Assembly (NCBI GenBank): GCA_902806595.1
Contig: CADCXC010000011.1
Span: 372,001 to 436,000, forward strand
Source: Pyrenopolyporus hunteri
Taxonomy: Eukaryota > Ascomycota > Sordariomycetes > Xylariales > Hypoxylaceae
DNA: 64,000 bases
Direction: 5' to 3'
In this document: positions 20,795 to 30,913 of the stretch, in pieces
Layout of the letters: every line of letters starts with the position of its first letter
How positions within the stretch are numbered: position 1 is the stretch's first letter
Made by a program: the position numbers and the translations under genes
The notes under the pieces: generated by a model
What the model was told of the DNA's origin: nothing
The model's database searches: none
What the model saw: the letters and a program-made list of their open reading frames with translations, nothing else

Positions 20795-22753
20795 ATGTTC
20801 TATACCTTCGCTGCAACGCCTCCATCAAGGGGCGGGGCATCTCAGCGTAATCTTAGGCGAACTAAAGTGGCACGAGCCTGCAACTATTGCCGCCAACATC
20901 GGGTCCGGTGCGATGTCGAACTGCCCTGCTCGCGCTGTCTCGAAAATAATATCGAGTGTGTAGCCTCATCCCCCCTTGGCCGCCAACCCCCTGAGCGCCC
21001 CGATATCTCACACAATGATCCCTCATCCGCTCGGAGGCCTACAGTTCCCCACATGGAGTCGACCTCGCCTAATCAAATCCCATCCAAGCTCGATGAGATA
21101 GATTCCACTGTCGGTTTCATGTCCCAAATCAGCGCCTTTTGCTCTACTATCTCCCAGCTGTCGCCAGACTATATGGATGACTCACCTCCTCCCCCTTATC
21201 CATCGCCTGATGGAAACTTGCTGCTGGATGGAGACAGTGGGATCACTGCGCTACTCTCTAAATCTCAGGTAGCGCACTTATTAGACATATATTGGACGCG
21301 ATGCCATCCTCTTTCCCCAATAGTCCATCGGCCGCAAGTGTATGAGCTTTTCGAGACGTTATGGGCTTCTAGTGGTGCCGAGTCCCAAAGTACCCCTTTA
21401 ATAGATGGCATTGTCGCCCTTAGCTTGAACTATCTTGAGAACTCCGGCTTGAACCGCCGTCTACTAGGGTTCCGCTGGGAGCAAAAAGATCTTTCTCTTT
21501 CTTACTTCGGACGTTGCCTAGCTGCCACTAACCAGTACGTTGCATTCGCGGAACCGTCGCTGGAGCGCTTGCAATGTTACGTGATCATGACCATATATCT
21601 TCTCGAAGCTGGCGGGCATCAGCCAGCTTATAATATGATTGGGTTGGCTTTACGCATGGCTCAGACGCTTAATATCCATCATGGGCTCCCGGATTCTAAT
21701 CCCAACGTCTACGTGGCTCAGCGTGTCTGGTGGACGATCATTCATCTCAATTCCAGATGTGCTCGATTACTTGGACGCCCGATTGGGGTGCAGCTTGCCG
21801 AGGTGACCTGTCCGCTGCCACCCATTGGCGAATTCCCATACCATACCCGGGCGGTCGCCCTGACAAGGGCTACACTAGCTGTGACAGAAGCCCTGTCTCG
21901 GCATACGGACATCCCTGTCGGAGATCCCGTCGCCCAAGCCATTTCACGGGCGTCTACTCTATCCGCGGAAGTGTACCGGCTACATGAATGGAGAGATGAG
22001 CACCTCCGGCCGGCCCTGGGGCGCCCGCTTCATGTGGACAACAGGGGGGCTCACGACTGGATCCTCTCGGTCTCGGACACCAGCCCGCCTCGAATTGTAC
22101 AAGAAATTTTCCTAGAGCTACAGTACTACAACGATATAATTGGCTTGCATCGACCCTTCATACGTTTCCCAGATGGGCTATTAATTCAGCCAAAGAGCCC
22201 CGAGAGAGATGCTCATGTAACGACATCCCTACATTACGCTATGGCCACGATAGACCTAACCCACCGCATAATGTCCGTTACAGATGCTCTCTGTGGCCTT
22301 AGTGAAGTTTACCAATGGCAGTGGAATGCTCTTCTTACCTTGATTGGCTTCCTTATGTCGCACCCATTTTGTATTTACGCTCCCACCGCCAGACATCACA
22401 CCCAGCTGGCGCTGGAAATTTTCAGCTCAGCCGACACGAACAATACAGTGGCAGCCCGGGCTGCCGTCATGACCCGTTCCCTTTGTGCCAAGGTAGACGC
22501 TTTGGTGGAAATGCTGAGGCTAGATGGTGACCGGGCAGCGTCACCTAGCGCGGGGGGCCACCCTAATAATAGTATATGGGAGGATTTGGATATTCCAAAT
22601 GATCTTTCACGCCCAGATAGCGACGAACTTTGGTCATGGACGGATACAACCAATCCCGAAGCATGGTCAACATACACCGATAGGATCACGGGAGTCCTAG
22701 CCGATTTCCCCAATCTCCCACTTAGTAATGATGGGTTTTCTCCTTTTCTCTAA
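20795..22753 (+). CDS. Zn2Cys6 transcription factor with fungal-specific middle domain
   Basis: Uninterrupted gene; from the Met at 20795 it gives 652 residues. An in-frame Met at 20732 would add 21 mostly hydrophobic residues unlike a DNA-binding N-terminus, so the later start is preferred. The binuclear zinc cluster is complete, CNYCRQHRVRC-DVELP-CSRCLENNIEC (C-X2-C-X6-C-X5-C-X2-C-X6-C), preceded by basic residues. The fungal_trans-type domain follows with HLLDIYWTRCHPLSPIVHRP, LNIHHGLPD and RVWWTIIHLNSRCARLLGRP. The latter stretches are typical of the XlnR/Gal4-like middle homology region. It is nuclear and presumably activates or represses nearby genes. Its location immediately after the dehydrogenase suggests pathway control, which is not proven. 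Confidence 0.9.
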   Translation: MFYTFAATPPSRGGASQRNLRRTKVARACNYCRQHRVRCDVELPCSRCLENNIECVASSPLGRQPPERPDISHNDPSSARRPTVPHMESTSPNQIPSKLDEIDSTVGFMSQISAFCSTISQLSPDYMDDSPPPPYPSPDGNLLLDGDSGITALLSKSQVAHLLDIYWTRCHPLSPIVHRPQVYELFETLWASSGAESQSTPLIDGIVALSLNYLENSGLNRRLLGFRWEQKDLSLSYFGRCLAATNQYVAFAEPSLERLQCYVIMTIYLLEAGGHQPAYNMIGLALRMAQTLNIHHGLPDSNPNVYVAQRVWWTIIHLNSRCARLLGRPIGVQLAEVTCPLPPIGEFPYHTRAVALTRATLAVTEALSRHTDIPVGDPVAQAISRASTLSAEVYRLHEWRDEHLRPALGRPLHVDNRGAHDWILSVSDTSPPRIVQEIFLELQYYNDIIGLHRPFIRFPDGLLIQPKSPERDAHVTTSLHYAMATIDLTHRIMSVTDALCGLSEVYQWQWNALLTLIGFLMSHPFCIYAPTARHHTQLALEIFSSADTNNTVAARAAVMTRSLCAKVDALVEMLRLDGDRAASPSAGGHPNNSIWEDLDIPNDLSRPDSDELWSWTDTTNPEAWSTYTDRITGVLADFPNLPLSNDGFSPFL

Positions 22754-24019
22754 TTCACCGAGTTAAAGTTTAATTCATATAAGGCTTTTTTCTTCTTAAT
22801 CGGAGCTGTACTAGCTAGACCTCCAATACGATAGCTCGCGGCATGAAATATTTAAAGTATTTAACTCGTCTAAAATGGTCGTTCTTTTAGGGTATTCAAC
22901 ACCCATATTCAGATTCATCCCAAGGATATGATTGAGTTCCTTCTGGGCAGGGATACCACCAACTCGGTTAAGCTTTACTGACTCCCCGACCCAAATGGGC
23001 TGACCTCTAGGGTATGTGCAGATAAAGAAGCGGCTCGCAAATCGAACTGCCGTTATGGGTGAAAAGCAAACGAATATTTGCATTCGAAGGAATAAACTAA
23101 TAAATCCATCCCGTCGGTTGAGTCAGCAATGCCCGCCAAGTTGTTACCCTTGAAGATAAGCCCCATGCTAGTAGTAACCGCAGTAAAATATGTCACCATT
23201 ATAACTATCTTTCACGACATTATATTAACGGGGTGTGTGCGTACCTGGATATATATTGATTCGACAAGAAAGCGTCCATCGAGTATTCCGTGCTGAAAAG
23301 GTGAGGCAGCCGGCAGCCACCGAAAACAGAACCATTTCCAGCTACAGTGCGTGGTATTTAATTCCTACCTGGTGGCTGGTACCCAGTACCCCCGCAGATG
23401 AAATATATTCACTAAGTACCTACTTAAAAGTAGAAATATAGACTACATCCAGCGCTCGAACACGCGCCAAATAGCCAAGAAACACTTCAAAACTAATATA
23501 GGCGGCTTAAGAAACATGGAAAGCTATCGAAATTTTTGTATTAAGGTCGTTATGTAATTCTCTGCCGCGTAGAGTTGAAGCTATCATCAAAGCTAAAGGG
23601 TGTTATACGAAATATTAATACGGTTTGCATCTATACAATATATATATAGATTAAATAGTTGTATCTAATTTACGGGGTGTACGTGTACAAATCTCCGGGT
23701 AGGAATTGAATACCACCCACTGTAGCTTCTGGGAGATAGTGGATCCCTACCCCCGGAGCACCAAAATTCGACAGGCTTAAATCCGGTGCCCCCCTTTTCC
23801 TGCACCATACACAGCTGCACAGGTACTCTACACCACAATTCAGACTACACGCATCACCTCGAGAAGCGATCCCGTTACAACGGTGGCGGTATTCAAGAAT
23901 ATATCTCTTCTAAAACGTAATTCGTAATTCATATTTGACAAATTGTAGTGCTTAGTTTCTATAGTGTAGAACCAAATACCGTCACGTGACTAATTACCCC
24001 TATTCGTAATCCCTGGCCA
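22754..24019. other. Convergent intergenic region
   Basis: Lies between the 3' ends of the regulator (+) and the O-methyltransferase (-). AT-rich; no coding exon or RNA gene seen. Confidence 0.5.
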
Positions 24020-25557
24020 TCAGTTTCTCAGTCCAAGGAATTCGAATTCCAGCAAAGACTGAAAAGCTCCGGCCTCTACCCCTGACGTGACGCCTACCAG
24101 CCGAAAATTTCCGACGCTGACCTTCTGAAACAATGATTTGAAATCGCCGACGGTGCGTTCACATGAGTCGTGTACGGCGAGCATGATCATATCCTCCGTC
24201 CTATAGCAACGAAAGTTCAGCATCCACAAACTATCAGGAAAGGACAGTCTTAATATAAGGTGACTTACCGGACCATCTTCCTAGCAAAAGTATTCAATCT
24301 TTTTGCAGGGGGGTCGGGAATGATAGCATCGCTAATAAGAACCCTTGCACCCGGCTTGAGGGCTGGGAGAAGAGACGAAAGTATCTTGACGCAATCCTCG
24401 TCGTTCCAATCGTGTAAGATATGGCGATATATATAAATATCAGCCTGTATTGGCTGGGGTTTGAAGAAATCGTACTCAGCGAAACTGACGCGCGACTCTA
24501 AGGAGGAATCACCAGCAACCGCGCGTCGCCCCATTTCCAATGCGGAGAGGTTATTGTCCTGAACAACAAATGTTGCCTCGGGCATCACAGGGGCCAAGGC
24601 TAGGGCTGTATGGCCACTGGAACCACCGATCTGAAATTTGTAAGTTCATGAAATAGACAGACAGAAGAGTGAGCCCCGCTCTACCCAGGCGAATGGATAC
24701 TTACATCAACCACTTTGACTTTCCCAAGGGATGACCACGGCCAAGCTGCGTGTAGACGATCAACTGACCACAAGGGTGCCGTAGTCCTTCCCACCATGTA
24801 CTCATGATATTTTCTATTCAGGTCCTGATTTCGGTGTAAATATTCGAATACCGGCTCATCTGTACCGTATGCGATGTTGAATGCGGTATGCTTGGCGTCT
24901 GCCGGATTATCGCGTTTCTGTAGAATCACGTCCGGTAACTTGGTCATGACAGTACCGGAACACTGCGTCCCAAAATGGACTATTTTGGCTAAGCCCGGGT
25001 TGCGCACTAACGCGGCGGAGGAGGCAGAATGTCGGATGACACCGGATTCCTCCTCTTCAAATATGCCGTTCGCGATGGCATATCGCACCGTGCGTGCTAA
25101 TACAGACTCAGGGATGCGCACAGCAGCGGCAAGTTCTTGAATAGAGATAGAGGACCCCAATGGTACATGCTGGGGTATCTTCAACCGGGTGATCAAGTCG
25201 ATATTTGCAGTATCTGCAGCCTATGACACGGCCTGTAAGTATGGCTTGAGTCCTAAAGTAGAGTGGAAAGGATGACTAAGAAGAGAATAACAATAGTATA
25301 CTACTAACCGCCCAAGTTAAAGCTAAAATCTGTTCGGTAGGTCCTTGAACTAAGCGTATGAGGTCTTGAGCCGCATCAATAATACAGCTACGAGTTTCTC
25401 TCAGTGATTTTCCCATCGGGGTATTATCTTCGTGTGCGAAATCACCGAAACTCGACTCGTTAAACGTGGGGGAAGGTAAATCTGCTTCCCGGAGCAGAGA
25501 AGAAAGTTTTGAGACATGATCCGCAATAGATGCGGCGAGAATATCAATGGAAGCCAT
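24020..25557 (-). CDS. O-methyltransferase (sterigmatocystin/caffeate type)
   Basis: Four exons on the minus strand: 25309-25557, 24705-25220, 24269-24630, 24020-24200; 435 residues, all phases consistent. An N-terminal dimerisation winged-helix region is followed by the SAM motif VVDIGGSSGH at 253-262, the acidic FVVQDN, and the catalytic HILHDWND with the HDW at 328-330. It should transfer a methyl group from SAM to a hydroxyl on a small aromatic or polyketide-like substrate in the cytosol. The next gene upstream on the same strand is an AflR-like factor. In aflatoxin-type clusters AflR is paired with AflJ/AflS, a methyltransferase-fold co-activator. Here, however, the SAM and catalytic motifs are intact, so an active enzyme is the better reading. 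Confidence 0.9.
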
Positions 25558-26775
25558 GATGAAAATGAGCAAGACGCTACTGAAGCAGACAACTATGAAG
25601 TAGCCGGAGAATGAAAACGAGTCTGCCAGATCCGAGCGCTTCTCCTTAAATATTATTCTTCGGAAGTCTAACGAGCTCTGTCCAGTAGTGGCAGATACTT
25701 GTGCCATGCCACGCCCCAGTGCATATGCGGCCGCGGTTCCCTAATGGATTTTACTACTCCTGACGGCATTACCCTTGGGTCGCACGACACCTCACCGACA
25801 TGGCAAAACCCGTGGGTTGATGATGTCGGCGCAAGGCGTGGCTGTTCGAGATAGGTCTAGCTGAACCGAAAGCGGTTATTTAGTTATTAATCTGATGGTT
25901 TTCTACTCCCTCATTGTCTCTATCTATCTATATAGGTATGTATACTGTTGTTTTCTCTCTACTTTACACATTGGGTCGCTGGGAGCTCAAAGCCATATCG
26001 AGTAGCCTTCGCCGGCATGTGACGCGATAACACCTCCGGCCGCCTGGGCCATTATCCATGTTAAACTTACCTATGCCAATGCTCCTAGGGCTGACGGTAA
26101 TCGCTTAAGTTCACTGGGTCAGACCACTGTAATAATTCGCATGCAAGTCCGCTACGTTCGTCCCAACCAGAACCATGGGTAGTCAGTTTTCTATACATCC
26201 GTATGCGGCTTATACCCCTCGAACCAGATTTTGGAGGATGATGGAAAATTAGTAAATGTAATACTGTTAATCCTACATATGCAGCAAGAATCCTATGAAG
26301 AATTGTGGTTTGTAAAATATTATAGAACACCTTACCAATCATTAGCGAGGCTATCCTAATGCATACCTACCCAGTAAAACAATGTCTAGATAGGAAGCCC
26401 GACAACTTTAAATCCGCCAGTCTCGATTGCATTTCTTTATCATGTGGCACATATAAGCTTGCATGCCTAGGAACCGGGCGACTGACCGCCATAGGTATTT
26501 GATTATACCTATGAGAATGATAGTAATACGCTTAATCGCTCCTGGATTATGCAAGAGCTTTAAGCTTAGATTGGGAAGGCAAAAGATTGCGTCTTTTATA
26601 ACACTTGCTATCTTTCCTTAAGTACTGCTTCAGTAGAGATTCACGTTGCGCAGATTTTATCCTCGGTACCTACCTCATATTTACCCCTTTTTTTTCCAAG
26701 TTGTCGTTCTTAAGATACACACGCCATAACCAATCGTTTCCCTTTACTTCCTATCAATGTCTCAAGACGGAAAAA
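25558..26775. other. Intergenic between O-methyltransferase and AflR-like gene
   Basis: Promoter side of the methyltransferase and 3' side of the AflR-like gene. A short TCTA microsatellite lies near 25918-25935. No gene seen. Confidence 0.5.
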
Positions 26776-28102
26776 TTATGATGAAATAAAATTCCCTAAA
26801 GACGTTTCAAGCGTCAATACCGACTGGTCTAAATGGTCTAATTCCAACGGAACCAGTCCGTAGCGAGGACTAAAATCGCCGTTTTGGTGATTCCTGTTAT
26901 TATCATCCCGCATAACATTAATTATTTTGTTCCGAATGTCCTTCAGTCCTTCTTTGATCCGCGTCAACATCCGAATGATCAGCATGCCTACAATAAACAT
27001 ATGCTCTTCTTCCGGTACCTGAAACTCGCCTACTAGGATCTTCATCGGAGGAGCTGTTATCAGTGGAATCTCTGGCTCGTATCGTGGTCGCTCGCTATAG
27101 ATCCCTTCCCCAGACCTCACATCTGATTGCGCGTTCGCTTTGGGCGACGCCCCCTCCAAAACCCCTGTTTCCGAGACCGCTGGTAAACCGGCCCCCAATG
27201 AACCCCTGATGGGTTCTTTCTCGGACTTTCTATATGAGAGAAACAGCAGCAGACGTTTCACTACCCTCCCCATGCACATAAGCAGTACCAGCAAAGCACT
27301 ATTGTCTTCATTGCGCCAACATGACCGACAACATAGATGGATACCCCATAGGTGCATGCACCGGTTAGCTGCATCTAATGTGGCGGCGATAAATAAGACG
27401 TGCCGACGCCGGTCTAATTCTATTAGATAACTCAAGAATCGAGTATGCTGCTGGAGACAGCTACATCCTATACATCTGGATCCAGAGGCACTAAGTAATA
27501 GGCTATCGTCATCGTAGGTTGGTTGAAGATCGTTGTTGGTACCATCACGAAGTTGGGTCTCTGCTAAGGACGCTCGCTGGAATTGACCTGGGTCTGCCCA
27601 CGGCCGTTTGTCATCCTACATGCGAGGGAGACGGTGTCAGAGAGAGAATTAAGAAGTCGTAGAACCTATGGAACCGTGGACTTACTTTAATAGAAGAAGT
27701 ATTTGGAATGTAATGCGCTCCGAGATTGACTGAATCCTGGTTGCCCAATATCTCCGAACTTGACAACGCCTTTAAGTCCGAAGATACATGCATAAGCACA
27801 TTATCTACGGCTGGCAGGTCGTGTGATTGCGAGTCACTATCCGGTATGGATGGTTTAACTGCGGTTGTGGGGGCCGGACGACGGGGCACTCGTCCTCTTT
27901 TTGTAGTCGTGTTCACCCCTTTAACTCTCGATGCAGCCCCTGGCGGGCGACCTAGGCGGCTTGAGACGCTATAGCGGCATTCATTCCCTGACCTAAAACA
28001 AGCCTCACAAGGACTTCCTCTCGAGCATCTCATTTTGGCCTTGCGGCATCCATCGCAGGTGGTGCGCACCTTATGAGCGAGAGGTATCCGCGAGGTATAC
28101 AT
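26776..28102 (-). CDS. AflR-like Zn2Cys6 transcription factor
   Basis: Two exons, 27686-28102 and 26776-27615; 418 residues. The N-terminus has the zinc cluster CDGCRKAKMRC-SRGSP-CEACFRSGNEC (C-X2-C-X6-C-X5-C-X2-C-X6-C) preceded by HKVRTT, then a basic, Arg/Pro-rich linker (SRLGRPPGAASRVKG, RGRVPRRPAP). The second exon has CIGCSCLQQHTRFLSYLIEL, the pattern of the AflR C-terminal regulatory domain, ending in a helical stretch with LDQSVLTLETSLGNF. Length is close to aflatoxin-type AflR. It is likely the pathway-specific activator of the surrounding genes; target sites for AflR are TCG-N5-CGA-like, and none was assigned with confidence. It is transcribed in the same direction as the methyltransferase. 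Confidence 0.85.
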
Positions 28103-28517
28103 TGCGGACGGATCCGAGCAGTACCAAGGCGTAATCGACTTATTCAGATCGGTAGGTATTTTGAAAAGCAGTCGGCCAGTCGAACCGAATAGATCACGTC
28201 GAAAATATATAACTTCATTCTGATTTACGACTCATATAATGCAGAAGGTTAAATACTTCGTTTCCAAGTAGTCGCTAGAGTTCCTTTAGAATATAAGGCT
28301 AGATGGTTGGATATCCTTAAGTCCGATTTGAACCATGCCACATAAAGTAACATTCCTGAATAACAGCCAAGAGGTTCACGGGTCCCCGATGGATTAATAC
28401 CTGATTTGGCAATTCTCCCCACGGTTCCTGGCGGGGATCCGGAAGTAAGCGGATTGGGCCTGTTATGCGCAATAATTCAAGTCAAAACCGACTACGGATG
28501 TCGCTTTCAAAAATTCT

Positions 28518-28782
28518 GTCCATACTAGATATATCGGCCAGCTATCTGTTATTCTGTCAATGCGGCATCAGTTGGCGCGTATTCGGGGAATACCAGGGCT
28601 ATTATCGGACGCTAAGCGTTCAAGAATGTCCACCAAACCTTAGTGGGTACGCGTTGAATTATAGCGGGCATTACTTAGGATTTAACGCACCTATATAACA
28701 TGGTAGCAGTTATCCAAGAATAAGGCGGCTGTCAGTCACTTGTCAAATAATGCGACAGCTGGCCGATATATCTAGTATGGAC
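28518..28782. mobile_element. Candidate MITE-like inverted repeat
   Basis: The 26 bases 28518-28543 are exactly complementary to 28757-28782, starting GTCCATACTAGAT on the left arm. Similarity continues, decayed, for some 30-40 bases outside the arms and a few bases inside. The 213-base centre encodes nothing obvious. This is the shape of a non-autonomous DNA transposon remnant, or a hairpin-forming regulatory segment. No target-site duplication was identified. Confidence 0.5.
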
Positions 28783-29530
28783 TGAACTATTGAAATACAA
28801 TCCAAACACAGGCTGGCGTATAACTCTACTATTAAGGAATACATTTAATCGATATCTTAATAGTCCTATCCCCAACTGACACATTAGGACTGGGCGATAT
28901 TTATACGGGTACCAGTGAAAAGTCACGTCAATTAATCGTGATGTTTTACGTATCTGTAGAGGCGTCGTCGCACGTGTTTATGAGCAATTTTAAATGCGTC
29001 CTAAGCGTGCCATTTAGCATGGCGGTGCCATATTCTCTCTCATCCTTCCATCATTGATTCGCCGTAGCGTTGCTGTATCTAGTGCACACACGCAACACAC
29101 TATAATACAGAGCCCCACATAAGCCCCAGCGGTGCCCGGGTACTATACGCATCAGGGCAGATAAGCCAAGACATTATATGCGGGTGTCTGAATGTCCTAT
29201 CATAATAGGTCGATATGCGTAGGATTTCCGCGCTCCTCAGATCCTATTTAGATACTTTACATCGGTTCCCTCATGATAGGATAGGACTCATTTTCGGTGC
29301 TACTAATCATTCGTTGTGGGTTTTCTTGTAGGACTACTAAACTACCTATAGAAGGAGAGGAAAAGGGGGGGAGGGGGGATTAACCCTTAATCGCTGAGCC
29401 ACGTTTCTTTCAGCTTCCAGGGATCGACCGTGGCGCAGCAACCCACACCCAGAAAGGTGCCACAGCTACGACGCTGGCAATTAATTCTACCAAGGGTAGC
29501 AGCACAGCCGCAATGGTAACCCCTATTCCA

Positions 29531-29540
29531 ATATATAAAG
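29531..29540 (+). promoter_or_regulatory. TATA box candidate
   Basis: ATATATAAAG lies 75-84 bases before the preferred ATG of the Zn2Cys6 gene at 29615. Confidence 0.45.
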
Positions 29541-29614
29541 TAGAGTAACCCAATGACGTGATCATCAAGATACCCGCGAATGTAGGAGGAAGCTATTCCA
29601 GAATTTTTCAAATC

Positions 29615-30913
29615 ATGACTATGCAGAAGCGCCGGTCTCACAAGAAATCTCGTAACGGCTGTCAGAATTGCAAAAAATGGCACACCAAATGCGATGAGCA
29701 AGGTCCGCCTTGCAACAACTGCAGACTCCGAAAAGCCAACTGTGTCTACAACCGGCCGAAAACAGAAGCCTCGGACAATGGTGGCACCCTCACGATACGT
29801 CTCCGACATGGGACAGTGACGAGGTATTCGGGCAGCGTTGAACGACCACGTGGGGATATAGGAGGAATATGCGCGGCCTACGGTGGGCCGAGCGGGTTAC
29901 TAGAGTTGGAGCTGATGCATCAGTGGTCGACGAGTACATATAAATCGTTCTGCTGCATACCGGAAGACGCCGAGTATCTACAAGTCGTATTGCCGCAATC
30001 CGCGCTCAACCACGACTTCATGCTTAATTGCCTCTTCGCTATCTCGTCCTTGCACATAGCTAGGACCGGAGGAGGGGTGAACTCCGAGAAATATGTCAAC
30101 GCAGGTCTGGAATATTACAACCGGGGCAGCAGCTCATTCCGAACTCACCTAAGCAATATGAATTCTGAGAATGCCCATGTCCTATACATGTTCTCCGCCA
30201 TAACAATAGGCACCTACCTGTCGATTCCCCGGCGTTCCAGCGCTCTAGATTCGCTAAAAGTGGCTTTTGATCTGGTCAATGGCAGCACTAGAGTTGGGAT
30301 GATGGGGATGCCGTGGATTCTGAACAGCCGCTTTCCCTTGCGCCTTTTCATATCCCGGATAGGCGCATCGAAGGACTTCATAGACCCGGAGGTCAGAGCC
30401 GCCTTGGCTAGGTTGCACACCTTAAACGATCAACGACACAAAGCGACATCGAAACCGGTAGACGGCGGCGATGGAGATCTCATCGTGATACAGGATTACG
30501 AGCTGTACCATATGGCCATCCAACATCTGGAGACGTGTTTCGCAGAGGAATCAAGAGGCTTATTGAAGGGATTTGGCACTGCGTACCCGGGAATGTTGAG
30601 CAAACACTTCACAGTTCTCATCGGCAGATCTGATCCGTTCACCTTGCTCATTGTCATGCACTGGGCCGTGCTTCTGAGTATGACTGATAGCAGATTTTGG
30701 TGGACTGCATCTATACCTAAAGTTGTGGCCGCGGAGATATCGGATTTCCTGACGACCTCCCATCCTGATTTGGCCCTGGAATGGGCAGATGCTATATCGT
30801 GGGCCTTGGGTCGGCTCAGCTCAACATCTCAATTGCCAGGACGATCGCCGGGACAATTGCCAGAGACGCCGTATAGGCAAACGCTCGAGGGCGACGTTTG
30901 GGAAATAGCGTGA
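29615..30913 (+). CDS. Zn2Cys6 transcription factor, sterol-uptake-control (Upc2-like) type
   Basis: Uninterrupted, 432 residues from Met at 29615 (a second Met at 29621 is equally possible). The frame extends upstream only to a GTG, which is not used as a fungal start. The zinc cluster is at the extreme N-terminus: RRSHKKSRNGCQNCKKWHTKC then DEQGP and CNNCRLRKANC. The RRSHKKSRNGC lead is a signature of the Upc2/sterol-uptake-control-like branch that is common in metabolite clusters. The middle domain contains LELMHQWSTSTYKSFC and LLNCLFAISSLHIAR-type stretches usual for this group. It is nuclear; targets unknown. It forms the right edge of the block, with 4 kb of gene-free DNA beyond. Confidence 0.88.
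   Translation: MTMQKRRSHKKSRNGCQNCKKWHTKCDEQGPPCNNCRLRKANCVYNRPKTEASDNGGTLTIRLRHGTVTRYSGSVERPRGDIGGICAAYGGPSGLLELELMHQWSTSTYKSFCCIPEDAEYLQVVLPQSALNHDFMLNCLFAISSLHIARTGGGVNSEKYVNAGLEYYNRGSSSFRTHLSNMNSENAHVLYMFSAITIGTYLSIPRRSSALDSLKVAFDLVNGSTRVGMMGMPWILNSRFPLRLFISRIGASKDFIDPEVRAALARLHTLNDQRHKATSKPVDGGDGDLIVIQDYELYHMAIQHLETCFAEESRGLLKGFGTAYPGMLSKHFTVLIGRSDPFTLLIVMHWAVLLSMTDSRFWWTASIPKVVAAEISDFLTTSHPDLALEWADAISWALGRLSSTSQLPGRSPGQLPETPYRQTLEGDVWEIA

Larger units (their letters stand above)
28103..29614. other. Divergent intergenic region with inverted-repeat element
   Basis: Lies between two divergently transcribed regulators, so it should hold both promoters. A MITE-like inverted repeat occupies roughly 28490-28830, and ATATATAAAG at 29531-29540 is a likely TATA box for the right-hand gene. 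No open gene seen. Confidence 0.5.

Noticed and set aside
29558..29614. Upstream extension of the Upc2-like regulator
   Set aside because: It would start with GTG; the first ATG in frame is 29615 and directly precedes the zinc cluster.
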